Positions 1 through 9,761 of a stretch of 64,000 bases of DNA are shown here, piece after piece. A program made the position numbers and the translations under genes. This DNA comes from UBA5158 sp040389045. Its GTDB lineage: Bacteria; Pseudomonadota; Gammaproteobacteria; DSM-16500. Each line of letters starts with the position of its first letter. Positions within the stretch are counted from its first letter, which is position 1. The notes below the pieces were generated by a model. That model was not told where the DNA came from and made no database searches. It worked only from the letters and a program-made list of their open reading frames with translations. Location: positions 62,001 to 126,000 of the forward strand of contig JAZKAT010000024.1 of the NCBI GenBank assembly GCA_040389045.1. Direction: 5' to 3'.

Positions 1-187
1 TTTCAGCGCAATGAAAATAAGCGTGATAATTTGGCGGCTGAAACAACGGAGCTTCCAAGTCAGCTAATTGCGCTTTCAATTCCTGCACACAAACCACATC
101 AGCGTTTTGGGCATGCATCCACTCAAAAAAGCCCTTTCTCGCCGCTGAACGAATACCATTTAAATTTACTGTTATGATGCGAATAAA
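1..187 (-). CDS. xthA: Exonuclease III family AP endonuclease, partial
   Basis: The minus-strand frame beginning at base 187 is open to base 1 (about 62 codons). It reads IITVNLNGIRSAARKGFF, then a stretch ending DVVCVQELK. These are the N-terminal ITVNLNGIRSA and VQE(T/L)K signatures of exonuclease III / AP endonucleases, carrying the metal-site Asn and Glu. The family repairs abasic sites and digests 3' ends in DNA. The start codon lies in the N-run or just at its edge, and the 3' part is outside the window. The frame is different from that of the upstream AsmA gene, so the two must not be joined through the gap. Confidence 0.85.
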
Positions 188-287
188 NNNNNNNNNNNNN
201 NNNNNNNNNNNNNNNNNNNNNNNNNNNNNNNNNNNNNNNNNNNNNNNNNNNNNNNNNNNNNNNNNNNNNNNNNNNNNNNNNNNNNNN
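188..287. other. Assembly gap (100 N)
   Basis: There are exactly 100 consecutive N bases. This is the conventional placeholder for a scaffold gap of unknown length, so distances and reading frames across it are not reliable. It hides the 3' end of the AsmA-family gene and the start of the exonuclease III gene. Confidence 0.95.
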
Positions 288-2255
288 ATCGCTAGCCTTA
301 CCGGGAATATTATTCTTTATTTGATCGCTAAGTTTTTCACCGACTTTAGTCTTAATTTTTTGTACCTGCTGCTCAGCGACTTCCTGCAACATAGCCTGTG
401 CATTGATGCGGATAGCAGGATTGCTTAAATCACCCGAGATCGTAATCGGTATCCCTAAACTATACAAATTCGACAAGTCTTTATCATTGTGATTAGCCGC
501 CACATCATGAGCGGTGGTTTTCAAACTATAATTAATTTTTTGACTGGTTAAATCAATCGTCCCTTCGCCTTTTGATGTCAAACGTGGCGAATCCAGTAAT
601 AAGTCTTTATTGGTGATAACACCGTTTTGAATCACACCCGTTCCCGTCAACTGCCCGAAATTGGTGACATCATCGCCCATAGCAGGTGGTGACTGTTGCT
701 TAACCAATGCATAGGCACTATCAATTAAATAACCCAGATTAACCCCTTGGATCTGGCCATTATTAAAGACAAAATTAAATGTGCCATTTAAATTCCGAAT
801 AATTGAATTAGCATCCAGACCCGATGACGTCATTTGCAAATTAATGTCTCCAGCCCCTTTCAGTTTAAGTTTATCCTGTTGATGACCCAGGTCTTGCAAC
901 AACGGTTGTATTTGCACCCCGTTTAATTTTGCTTGCAATGAAATTTGTAGAATTCCCGGCACAAAATCAATTTTAGCAGCCCCTTGCAAATTGCCTTGAT
1001 AGAGAGAAGCGGCAATTGAATTCAACTCCAACACGCGATTTTTCAAGTTTGCATCCATGAGCAAATGGCTAACCACTATTTTTGCGGCTTGCAATTCATC
1101 CAGGGTGATTTTACCTTGTAACGTCAAAGCTGCAGCGCCTATAGGAGAATCGGTAAAATCCACATTCGCCGTCAGCATTTTTGCATTTTGCAAATCAGGG
1201 TTATCTTGTCCTATGGCTTGCAGGAATTTCTTTAAATCAAATGGCTTGGTTTGCAAATGGCCAGCCAATTGCGCCGCCTCGTTATAATTATTAATAGTGA
1301 TGGTCGCCGCCAACTCAAGGTTTGCTAATTGAGCGGCAACATTGTTGAGCGCAATACTATGCTCTTTTAAATTGGCGCTCACTTCGGCATTAATATCCAA
1401 CGGCGCTTTAATACCCTTAAGTTGAGTGATATGACTTTTGAATTGCTGCACTTTAATCATTTGTTGCGTCATGTCAGCTGTTAAATTGCCGCCTAAATCA
1501 GCCGAAATAGTCTGGTCTTGTTGTTTGGCATTCACTGAGAATTGAATGTTATTGATCGCGCACAACTGTTCATTCAAGTCTAATTTGAAATCACCTTGCA
1601 ATTTAGCGTGACCCGTTGTTGCATTCGGCGCGCTAAAATCAAAACGCGCGGTTACCGGAAAGAAATGATGTTCCAGATTAATATCTTTGGCGTGCAATTC
1701 AAGATGGGAAATCGTTGCAGTTTGATGAGTTTGTTCATCTTCCCAAACGACGGTTGAATCTGCTATGTCAATACTGGGAATAGTTACACTCATCTTTTTG
1801 CCAGTTGCCTGAGCTTTTTCGATGTCTTTGAAATTTTGCGGTGATTCTCTAAGCGTTTGTAAATCCCGCCAGTTACTCGCGCCCTGCGCGTTTTTAATTA
1901 AGTGCAGGGTTAGACCTGACAAGTTAATTTGGTTGGTTTGAATATTGGCGCGCAGAATCGGCAATAATTTGACACCCACAGTTGCATCATTAATTTCCGC
2001 AAAAACCTTGTCCTGGAAACCGGGCGGATTATTTAAGGTCATGTGACCGACTTTAAAACCTAGATAAGGAAAAAATGTCCATGACAAATCGCCTTCAATC
2101 GTTAACTGTCTGCCGGTATATTTTAAAACTTGCGCGCTGATAATAGGCTTAAAGGTATTTGGACTGACAAATGTTACTAAAACAATTACCGTCACAATGG
2201 CAATTACTACAATGGCGCTTAATAGCCAGCCAGTCGTCTTAATAAATTTATTCAT
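288..2255 (-). CDS. AsmA family protein, 3' end lost in gap
   Basis: About 656 residues are visible before the gap. One N-terminal membrane segment (about residues 8-30) is followed by the AsmA-type opening, with a TGRQLTIEGDLSW motif and a short NPPGF motif. Long beta-rich repeats follow, then a C-terminal AsmA-like region around LDANSIIRNLNGTF and the stretch ending GIPITISGDLSNP. AsmA-like proteins are inner-membrane-anchored periplasmic proteins implicated in outer-membrane lipid or protein homeostasis; they belong to the group that includes YhdP and TamB. The residue string PGKASD just before the N-run suggests the end is near. The gene is followed on the same strand by exonuclease III, and tRNA-Gly lies just upstream. 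Its exact substrate cannot be inferred. Confidence 0.85.
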
Positions 2256-2285
2256 TTACATTCCTCACAATTAACTCCAGCCCAT

Positions 2286-2359
2286 TGGAGCGGGTGATGG
2301 GAATCGAACCCACGCTATCAGCTTGGGAAGCTGAAGTTCTACCATTGAACTACACCCGC
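2286..2359 (-). tRNA. tRNA-Gly (anticodon CCC)
   Basis: The minus strand folds into a cloverleaf. The acceptor stem is GCGGGTG/CACCCGC, the D arm is GTTC/GAAC, the anticodon stem is TCAGC/GCTGA with loop TTCCCAA, and the T arm is TGGG-TTCGATT-CCCA. The anticodon is CCC, reading glycine codon GGG. The discriminator base is T and the terminal CCA is encoded in the DNA. Confidence 0.95.
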
Positions 2360-2406
2360 CTAACTATTCGTTCAAGCATTTTAGGCTATTTTTCCCATCG
2401 GTCAAC

Positions 2407-4176
2407 TTAACTTGAACCCCAGGGTGTAAGGATCGTGGTTTTTAAATCATCATCATCGTCAGGTATAGGCTGCGCAGGCTTGGGTTTGGGTGTTGATTTT
2501 GGTTTTTGTACCGGCCTTGTTGTTGGTAATGGTGGCGGCGGATAACATAATGCGGTACGAATCCCTACCGTCGCTGCTGCCTTATCAACCACTTTTGTAT
2601 CATATTTCAAATCTTTAGCAGAACTAACCAGACCGCACGTAGCTTCACTATATGAGGTATTATAAGTCCAATAATTCATGTTTGCATGCACCATGAGATC
2701 AAATGCTTTTTTCACGTCCCAACCAGGTGAAGTTGCTAACAAATAAAATAATTTATTAAAAACACCACAGCTTAAATGTACATCCAATCTACCATAATAC
2801 TGGTTCATGTTATTAATGGAACAACCTACACCTGGCAAATGGCCGTGAGGACAATCTTTGGTAGGCTCATCGATAAAACGTAATGCACCGGTAGGCGTTT
2901 TCAAAATTTCCGAGCCTATTTTCCAGCTATTATGTTTATTGACATAAAACTCCGCTGCTTGCGCCGCCATATCCGAAAAAGCTTCGTTTAACCCCCCTGC
3001 TTCACCACCCCCAACCAAACCGGCGTGTTGATGTGTGAAACCGTGACTCACTTCATGAGCGACTATGCCTAACGAAACCAAGGGATAAAATAGACTGCCG
3101 CCATCACCAAAAGTCATTTGCTCGCCATCCCAATAAGCATTTTCCAGATTGTCATGTACCCGCATGTTTAACCATAATGGCGTACCATCCATATCGGTCA
3201 GCACCGGTAAATTGTACCAATCCTGATAGAGCGCCTTAATCATTTTACCCGCGTAAAGCGCGTCATTACTTGGCGAATAAGCACCGTTCACTTCATCAGT
3301 TGAATCATTCCAATAGACATTATGTAATTTATCAATCTCATTGCATTTAAAGCTGGCGACGGCATCGTTGAGTCGGCGGTCTTTTACCGCCACTTCATCA
3401 TTTTCGATTAAACATTTTTTGGAAATATTATTACGGTCCATGGTCAATTTCGGAAAATTCTTGTCAATACCGTCATAAATTATTTTACCAACTTTGGGAT
3501 TCCCGCCGTAACCACCCGCTTCAACATCCGATAAGGTTTTAATATCATCCCACTGCTCGTAAACAGAAAAGGTTAGCGCATCAATTATATAAACAGGTTT
3601 TGACGGCAAACCTGCCTTAGGGGTTGATTTGAAAGTCACGAGATAGGACCAATGCGCTTTTGCATCGCTATCCACATAAACAATTAAACTGGCTTTACTT
3701 TGGGTAAGTGTGTCTTGAGTGGCAGTTTGCTGCTGATAACGCTGCGTGCTTTCTGTTAACGCTTTATCCGCCTGTGCCGAACCAAAAATATAATCCGGTG
3801 TTTTATTTAAATCATGGGCAAGGTCTTGATAAATAATTCCGTTATAAGTGACCTCTCCTTTCGGTATGACCGACAAAGTGCTATGCCGCTTGGCGCCCTG
3901 GTCCGAGTTTGGAATATGCATTACCGCATCGGCCCCCCAGACTGGATAATTTTTATAAGTTTGCTGAATGCGTACATGGGAAGTATGGTTTTGATCGACA
4001 GCGCTACTAATAACTTCATAGTTATTCGCCGTGGCGGCCATTGCCACGAATGAGTTTGAAAATACTAAAGGTTGCTGGCGCAGATTGACCCGTGTGGCTG
4101 CCCATAAAGTTGGCACATTAAACGCACAACTTAAAGCAATCAGGCACCCAATAACTTGATACAACTTTCTTCGCAT
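2407..4176 (-). CDS. Secreted M4 (thermolysin-family) zinc metalloprotease
   Basis: This is a 589-residue pre-pro-protease. A signal peptide (about residues 1-26) is followed by an FTP/PepSY-type propeptide with the VWGADAVMHI motif. The catalytic domain has HEVSH at residues 374-378 and GGLNEAFSD with the third zinc ligand at Glu398. The 24-residue spacing from His374 to Glu398 equals that of thermolysin. DVHLSCGVFNK supplies the equivalent of the catalytic thermolysin His231. The family includes Legionella ProA, a major T2SS substrate, and the gspDEF genes start about 2 kb away, so export through that system is likely (inference). The last 45 residues are unusual: a proline/lysine-rich stretch, then five Asp in a row and a hydrophilic end, which may be a linker or be removed on maturation. 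Confidence 0.92.
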   Translation of the reverse strand: MRRKLYQVIGCLIALSCAFNVPTLWAATRVNLRQQPLVFSNSFVAMAATANNYEVISSAVDQNHTSHVRIQQTYKNYPVWGADAVMHIPNSDQGAKRHSTLSVIPKGEVTYNGIIYQDLAHDLNKTPDYIFGSAQADKALTESTQRYQQQTATQDTLTQSKASLIVYVDSDAKAHWSYLVTFKSTPKAGLPSKPVYIIDALTFSVYEQWDDIKTLSDVEAGGYGGNPKVGKIIYDGIDKNFPKLTMDRNNISKKCLIENDEVAVKDRRLNDAVASFKCNEIDKLHNVYWNDSTDEVNGAYSPSNDALYAGKMIKALYQDWYNLPVLTDMDGTPLWLNMRVHDNLENAYWDGEQMTFGDGGSLFYPLVSLGIVAHEVSHGFTHQHAGLVGGGEAGGLNEAFSDMAAQAAEFYVNKHNSWKIGSEILKTPTGALRFIDEPTKDCPHGHLPGVGCSINNMNQYYGRLDVHLSCGVFNKLFYLLATSPGWDVKKAFDLMVHANMNYWTYNTSYSEATCGLVSSAKDLKYDTKVVDKAAATVGIRTALCYPPPPLPTTRPVQKPKSTPKPKPAQPIPDDDDDLKTTILTPWGSS

Positions 4177-4384
4177 AACTTGACTCCGTGTGTGTGTGGT
4201 ATTTATTTCAGTTGGCGTGTTAGAGTATGCGGGAGGTGTAAAAAACTATAAATAAGTTTTTTATGCCCGTGAAAAGATAAAGAAAAAAATTAAAGAAGGG
4301 AAGTCTTGCTTAAAATCGCACGAACTTTATCATTGACAGCCGAACTTGGCAATATTATTTTTTTAGCGAGCCAGGAAATAAGCT

Positions 4385-4696
4385 ATGTATAAGATATGTT
4401 TTTATGTACCCGAAAATTTCGCCGATGTCGTCAAGAACGCCATGTTTGAGGCTGGCGCTGGCAAACACGGCAATTATAGCAATACTAGCTGGCAAACCCT
4501 GGGCGAAGGACAATTTCTACCCCAGCCCGGCAGCGATCCTTACACTGGCAATATTGAAAACCTTGAAAAAATTCCCGAACTCAAGGTAGAAATGATTTGC
4601 GAAGATGCGGTTATTAACAAGGCCATTGCAGCGCTAAAAGCGTCCCACCCTTATGAACAACCTTCTTATCAAGCTTGGCTACTTACAACTATTTGA
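4385..4696 (+). CDS. NIF3/YqfO-like small protein
   Basis: This 103-residue protein corresponds to the stand-alone form of the NIF3/YqfO C-terminal domain common in Proteobacteria. It has an N-terminal YKICFYVPE, a central GNYSNTSWQTLGEGQF and a C-terminal ASHPYEQPSY motif. The biochemical role of this short form is not established; structural relatives are CutA/PII-like alpha-beta folds, and a regulatory or metal-related role is only a guess. It ends 5 bases before the likely sbcB start, so the two probably form an operon. Confidence 0.85.
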   Translation: MYKICFYVPENFADVVKNAMFEAGAGKHGNYSNTSWQTLGEGQFLPQPGSDPYTGNIENLEKIPELKVEMICEDAVINKAIAALKASHPYEQPSYQAWLLTTI

Positions 4697-4701
4697 ACCT
4701 A

Positions 4702-6147
4702 ATGCAGACTTTTTTATTTTACGACATTGAAACTACCGGCTTGAATAAAGCCTTCGATCAGGTATTACAATTTGCCGCCATACGCACTGATTTGCAGCTG
4801 CGAGAATTAAAACGGTATGAATTCAAAGTTAAATTGAATCCCGATGTAGTACCTTCTCCGCAAGCCCTGCTTACCCATAGAATCAGCATTGCCGAAGCCA
4901 GCCTGGGAATTTCTGAATACGCCGCCATTCAACAAATTCATCAAATTATGAATGAACCTGGCACTATTAGTATTGGTTACAATACGCTGGGTTTTGATGA
5001 TGAATTTTTACGTTTTGCCTTTTATCGCAATTTATTACCACCTTACACACATCAATACGCAAATGAGTGCGCGCGCATTGATTTATACCCCATCACCATC
5101 ATGTTTCATCTTTTTAAAAAAAATATTTTGCAATGGCCACGCATCGAGAATGAAACCAAATTAAAACTTGAGTTAATCAACACTACCAACAGCCTGGTCA
5201 ATGGCCGCGCTCACGACGCCATGGTCGATGTGGAAATTACCCTGGCAATCGCCAAACGTTTTATGGCCGAACAGGAAATGTGGGATTACCTTACCAGTTA
5301 TTTCAATAAACAAATTGACGAAGCGCGTAATGCCACGTTACCGGTAGGTCTGGAAAGTGCCTACGGCAAACACCATGAAGGTTTGATGGTGCTTGGCAAA
5401 ATCGGCGCGGCATATTATTTTCAGGCACCGGTGATTTTGCTAGGCAATCACGCTGTTTACAAAAACCAGGCCTGGCTGCGGCTTGACACCGATGCGTTGA
5501 CCAGCACTACCGCGGATAATATCGCGGTGACGACCTGGGTTTACCGGAAAAAATTGGGGGAACCCGGTTTTGTCTTGCCGCTTAAAGATAGATTTTTAAA
5601 TTATCTTACCCAAGACCGCCTCGCCATGGCGGAAAAAAATAAAGCGTGGCTACAACAACATCCTGAAGTCTTCAAACAAATTGTGGAATACTATCGCGAC
5701 TTTATGTATACCGTGGAACCGTCCACCGATATTGACGCGAGCTTATATATAAATACTTTTTGGACCCGGGAAGAAAATGCTTTTTGTCTGCAATTCCACC
5801 GCGCGCCTCCCGCGGAAAAAGTTAACTTGATCGCCAAAATTAACAACCCCACCCTGAAACAATTAGCGGTACGTTTAATTGGGCGTAACTATCCTGAATT
5901 ACTGACTGATCAGTTAAAGCAAGAATTCACTGACTATCTGGCCCGCGTCAATTCCGATGCCAGCGTTAATGCGGTCATGGACTTTAAAGGCAAGCCCCGC
6001 CTGACACCCCAAGCCGCCCTGATGGAAATCAAAACCCTGCGTGACAAACCTTTGGACCCCACGCAAACCCAGCTTTTAGATCATCTGGAAAGTTTTTTGC
6101 TGGATAAATTGCCCCAGGCCTGGATTCAGACCAAACCAGGCTTTTAG
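4702..6147 (+). CDS. sbcB: Exodeoxyribonuclease I
   Basis: This 3'-to-5' single-strand DNA exonuclease acts in mismatch repair and recombination. The DnaQ-like exonuclease motifs are clear: FLFYDIETTGLN (Exo I, with Asp and Glu), GYNTLGFDDEFLR (Exo II) and the Exo III motif RAHDAMVDVEITLA. The SH3-like and helical C-terminal regions bring the length to 481 residues, close to the E. coli enzyme. The open frame extends to an ATG at 4675 inside the upstream gene. The ATG at 4702, just after that gene's stop, is preferred because the conserved family N-terminus begins there. No strong Shine-Dalgarno is visible, consistent with translational coupling. Confidence 0.92.
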   Translation: MQTFLFYDIETTGLNKAFDQVLQFAAIRTDLQLRELKRYEFKVKLNPDVVPSPQALLTHRISIAEASLGISEYAAIQQIHQIMNEPGTISIGYNTLGFDDEFLRFAFYRNLLPPYTHQYANECARIDLYPITIMFHLFKKNILQWPRIENETKLKLELINTTNSLVNGRAHDAMVDVEITLAIAKRFMAEQEMWDYLTSYFNKQIDEARNATLPVGLESAYGKHHEGLMVLGKIGAAYYFQAPVILLGNHAVYKNQAWLRLDTDALTSTTADNIAVTTWVYRKKLGEPGFVLPLKDRFLNYLTQDRLAMAEKNKAWLQQHPEVFKQIVEYYRDFMYTVEPSTDIDASLYINTFWTREENAFCLQFHRAPPAEKVNLIAKINNPTLKQLAVRLIGRNYPELLTDQLKQEFTDYLARVNSDASVNAVMDFKGKPRLTPQAALMEIKTLRDKPLDPTQTQLLDHLESFLLDKLPQAWIQTKPGF

Positions 6148-6204
6148 CCCCCAGGGAAAGCTTTTGGTAGCTAAAATTATTTTTTTTCTATAGTCTGTTA
6201 CATA

Positions 6205-6233
6205 TTGCACAATTCACGTCCAAAAAATACAAT
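6205..6233 (+). promoter_or_regulatory. Sigma-70 promoter for gspDEF
   Basis: TTGCAC (6205-6210) and TACAAT (6228-6233) are separated by exactly 17 bases, giving a good sigma-70 match about 50 bases before gspD. No other gene starts here. Confidence 0.6.
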
Positions 6234-6284
6234 AGCTGCTTGCCCAGCACCATGCTGGTTGCTTTACAAATACATAGGTAATTC

Positions 6285-8300
6285 ATGAGATACGTTTTAA
6301 ATGCCCTAATCACCATTATTTCCACGGTGGTCTTAATTTTCGTTAGCGCTGTCAGTGTGGCTGAGTTACCTCAGGAAACGCCGCTGCAAATTAACGCTAA
6401 ACCCGCGCATACCGGCAGCCGAATATGGAACCTGCAGGACGCCGATATTTTAAGTATAATCAATGAAGTATCTCTTGAGACGGGCAAGAACTTTATTGTC
6501 GATCCACGCGTTAGCGGCAAAATTTCATTGATCTCCAGCAAGCCTATTAAAGCCGATGAAGTTTACCAAGTGTTTTTATCGGTGCTGGAATTATTAGGCT
6601 ATTCAGCCATCCCTGGCTCCGGCAATATCGTTAAAATTGTGCCCAACATGGAAAGCAGCGAACTTGCCAGCCATGTCGCCACCAACAAAAACCCCGGTCA
6701 TGGCGATGAAGTCGTAGTGCGGGTCGTGCCTCTGGAAAATGTTTCTGCTGCACAATTATTGCCTGTGATTCGTCCCATGTTGCCGCAATGGAGTAATATC
6801 AGCACCTATATGCCGGGCAACGTGCTCATCCTGATTGGCCATGCCGCCAACCTGCAGCGCATTATGACAGTCATCCAGAGCATTGACACTGCCGCCACCA
6901 GCAGCATCGAAATCATTCCGCTCCATCGCTCTTCGGCCAGCCAGGTAGCTACCGTCCTGTCTAATTTACAAAATGCTGCACGTGCTAATGGTGAAACTAC
7001 CGCGGTGTCAATTGCGGCTGATGAACGTAGTAATAGTATTTTATTAAGTGGCAACAAAGGCGCGCGTTTGCGTCTGAAGACTTTGATTGAACAATTGGAT
7101 GCGCCGGTCGCTGGTGTCCAAGGCAATACCGAAGTTGTTTATCTACGTTATTTGCAAGCCAAGACCCTGGCGCCATTGCTAGGCAAAATCGGTCAGAATA
7201 TTTTACGCACCGGCATTCCAGAACCAGCAGCTGGCATGCCGGGTAACCCCAATATTAATATGCCTGGCGCTAACGGCGCGAGAAATAAAGAACAGACTAT
7301 TGAAAATCAAACCAACATTCAAGCCGAGCCTAACGTCAACGCCTTAATCATCACCGCGCCACCCGCATTGATGAAATCGCTACGTTCGATTGTTGCTAAA
7401 TTAGATATTCGTCCCGCCCAAGTATTAGTGCAAGCCATCATTGTTGAACTTGACCAAGATGATTTGAAAAACATGGGTATACAATGGGGTTCACGTAACC
7501 CAAATAATCCGGACGAAAATCCTCAAGGTGGCGCCGCAACCTCCGTGACTTTCCCGCCGTTAGGTGAAGGTGTACTCGGTATTATTCCGCATACTCAAGT
7601 GCGCGCCGTACTCAGTCTTTTAGAAAATAAAACCGGCGTGAATATTCTTTCCACTCCGTCGGTGGTCGTGCTTGATAATAAAAAAGCTGTGCTGAAAGTC
7701 GGCCAGGAAGTCCCTCAACAAACGGGGACTTACGCTACTACCGGCACCACGGGCACCGTTACACCATTTAACACTATCGAAAATAAACCAGTCGTACTTG
7801 AATTAGATGTCATTCCACAAATTAATTTGGGCAATGCCGTACGCCTGCAAATTAATTTAAAAAATGACACCCTGCAAAACCCTGAAAATCCTGGTTTGAA
7901 CCCGGTTATCAACACTAGCCAGATTACCAACGCAGTCATCGTCAACAGTGATGACATTCTGGTAATCGGTGGTTTAATCAGCAACAACCTGACGGAAAGC
8001 AACGATAAAATTCCAGTCCTGGGTGACATACCTGGAGTTGGCTTTTTATTCCAGCATAAACGGCGTACGCTGGAAAAGAAAAAACTGGTTGCGTTTATTA
8101 AACCCGTCATCATTTATAACACCGATGAAGCAACCGCGATTACCAACACGAAATACGACAATATACGTCAATCACAAATCAACTGGACCGTTGATCAAGC
8201 CCACACGAGTGAACAAAATCAGGAAAATATCTTACCCTTATGGAAAAATGATATTGCCTTACCCAAACCTTTTGAGCCGTGTCATGACAACAATTGCTGA
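6285..8300 (+). CDS. gspD: T2SS outer-membrane secretin GspD
   Basis: GspD forms the outer-membrane channel of the type II secretion system. The 671-residue protein has a signal peptide (about 1-26), an N0 domain starting at WNLQDADILSIINEVS, N1-N3 ring domains (repeated blocks such as RVVPLENVSAAQLLPVIRP) and a glycine/proline-rich insert in N3. The secretin domain begins at QVLVQAIIVEL and includes VLKVGQEVPQ and VIGGLISN. It is the first gene of gspD-E-F and overlaps gspE by 17 bases. The C-terminus after the secretin core is hydrophilic and may be the S-domain that binds a pilotin. Confidence 0.96.
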   Translation: MRYVLNALITIISTVVLIFVSAVSVAELPQETPLQINAKPAHTGSRIWNLQDADILSIINEVSLETGKNFIVDPRVSGKISLISSKPIKADEVYQVFLSVLELLGYSAIPGSGNIVKIVPNMESSELASHVATNKNPGHGDEVVVRVVPLENVSAAQLLPVIRPMLPQWSNISTYMPGNVLILIGHAANLQRIMTVIQSIDTAATSSIEIIPLHRSSASQVATVLSNLQNAARANGETTAVSIAADERSNSILLSGNKGARLRLKTLIEQLDAPVAGVQGNTEVVYLRYLQAKTLAPLLGKIGQNILRTGIPEPAAGMPGNPNINMPGANGARNKEQTIENQTNIQAEPNVNALIITAPPALMKSLRSIVAKLDIRPAQVLVQAIIVELDQDDLKNMGIQWGSRNPNNPDENPQGGAATSVTFPPLGEGVLGIIPHTQVRAVLSLLENKTGVNILSTPSVVVLDNKKAVLKVGQEVPQQTGTYATTGTTGTVTPFNTIENKPVVLELDVIPQINLGNAVRLQINLKNDTLQNPENPGLNPVINTSQITNAVIVNSDDILVIGGLISNNLTESNDKIPVLGDIPGVGFLFQHKRRTLEKKKLVAFIKPVIIYNTDEATAITNTKYDNIRQSQINWTVDQAHTSEQNQENILPLWKNDIALPKPFEPCHDNNC

Positions 8301-9759
8301 TAACATTAAAATTCCATTCACCTTTGCCAAACGTTACGGGGTCTTAGTTACTGCAATTGAAGATGGTATTGCAAAAATCATTTATCATGCCAAACCCAAT
8401 CCGGCGGTATTAACAGAATTACGCAGATATCTGTCAGTCCCACTGACTCTGGCCGAAGTCAACGAAGAAACTTTCACAAAATTCCTGGTTAAAACTTACG
8501 AGACTGACTCCAGCATCGCCATGCAAATGGCGGAAGACATGGGCGATGACATGGATTTATACCATCTCATGCAAGAATTACCTAAGCCCGAAGATTTGCT
8601 GGAAAAGCAAGATGATGCTCCTATCATACGCTTGTTAAACGCGCTGCTTAGCGAAGCCATCAAAGAAAGTGCTTCGGATGTACACATCGAAACTTTTGAA
8701 AACCGGGTACTGGTGCGTTTTCGTGTCGATGGTGTGTTGCGCGAAATATTGGAACCGCAACGTATCCTCGCGCCATTAATTGTTTCACGTATTAAAGTCA
8801 TGGCCAAACTGGATATTGCTGAGAAACGTTTGCCACAAGATGGTCGTTTGACGCTGCGCATCGGCGGTCACGCGGTAGACGTGCGTGTTTCCACCATGCC
8901 AACCAGCCACGGTGAACGTATCGTGTTACGTTTGCTTGATAAGCAAAACGCGCATCTTGATTTGGCCCAGCTTGGCATGGCGCCGTCGATTTTAGAGTTA
9001 ATGCAAAAAGTCATTACTAATCCGCACGGTATTTTACTGGTGACAGGGCCCACCGGTTCGGGAAAAACGACAACCCTCTATGCCGCACTCACCGTGTTAA
9101 ATAATTGCAGCCGTAACATTCTCACCGTCGAAGATCCTATTGAATATGATTTATCTGGCATTGGCCAGACTCAGGTAAACCACAAAGTACAAATGACGTT
9201 CGCGAAAGGTTTACGCGCGATTTTGCGACAAGATCCGGATGTGGTGATGGTAGGTGAAATTCGTGATTTGGAAACGGCGCAAATCGCCATTCAAGCGAGT
9301 TTGACCGGCCATTTGGTATTATCTACCTTGCATACTAACAGTGCGATTGGCGCCATCACTCGATTGGTGGATATGGGCATAGAACCCTTTTTGCTGGCAT
9401 CCAGTCTGGTGGGTGTATTAGCGCAACGTTTGGTGCGTTTACTGTGTCCGACTTGCAAAAAAGCCCAGTCCGCGTCTAGCAGTGAATGCGCCATGTTAGG
9501 TGTCGCGCAAGCAGAAATTTTTAATCCAGTGGGCTGTGATCAATGCCGAAATACGGGTTACAGTGGGCGTAGTGGGGTTTATGAATTAATTGCGCTGAAT
9601 GAACCATTACGCATCATGATTCACGATCAGGCGCCGGAACAACAAATCAAGAAATACGCGCGCACTTTATTCCCCAGCATTCGTCAGGATGGTTATCAAC
9701 TGGTGCTTGCGGGTAAAACTTCGCTAGAAGAAATTCTACGTGTCACTAGCGAGGAATAA
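8284..9759 (+). CDS. gspE: T2SS ATPase GspE
   Basis: This cytoplasmic hexameric ATPase powers pseudopilus assembly. From the ATG at 8284 it is 491 residues. An N-terminal GspL-binding domain is followed by Walker A GPTGSGKT (residues 255-262), an Asp box, Walker B in RQDPDVVMVGEIRD, the His box TGHLVLSTLHTN, and a zinc-binding tetracysteine module (CPTC and CDQC). The same frame is open upstream to 8023, but that stretch lies inside gspD and looks nothing like GspE, so the 8284 start is chosen. The overlap with gspD suggests coupled translation. Confidence 0.96.
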   Translation: MTTIADNIKIPFTFAKRYGVLVTAIEDGIAKIIYHAKPNPAVLTELRRYLSVPLTLAEVNEETFTKFLVKTYETDSSIAMQMAEDMGDDMDLYHLMQELPKPEDLLEKQDDAPIIRLLNALLSEAIKESASDVHIETFENRVLVRFRVDGVLREILEPQRILAPLIVSRIKVMAKLDIAEKRLPQDGRLTLRIGGHAVDVRVSTMPTSHGERIVLRLLDKQNAHLDLAQLGMAPSILELMQKVITNPHGILLVTGPTGSGKTTTLYAALTVLNNCSRNILTVEDPIEYDLSGIGQTQVNHKVQMTFAKGLRAILRQDPDVVMVGEIRDLETAQIAIQASLTGHLVLSTLHTNSAIGAITRLVDMGIEPFLLASSLVGVLAQRLVRLLCPTCKKAQSASSSECAMLGVAQAEIFNPVGCDQCRNTGYSGRSGVYELIALNEPLRIMIHDQAPEQQIKKYARTLFPSIRQDGYQLVLAGKTSLEEILRVTSEE

Positions 9760-9761
9760 TT

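Noticed and set aside
123..287. Continuous reading frame through the N-run extending the AsmA gene
   Set aside because: The frame passes only because N is treated as open. The bases beyond it encode exonuclease III in another frame.
8023..8283. Longer GspE starting at 8023
   Set aside because: The extra residues lie inside gspD, do not resemble any GspE N-terminus, and the ATG at 8284 fits the family.
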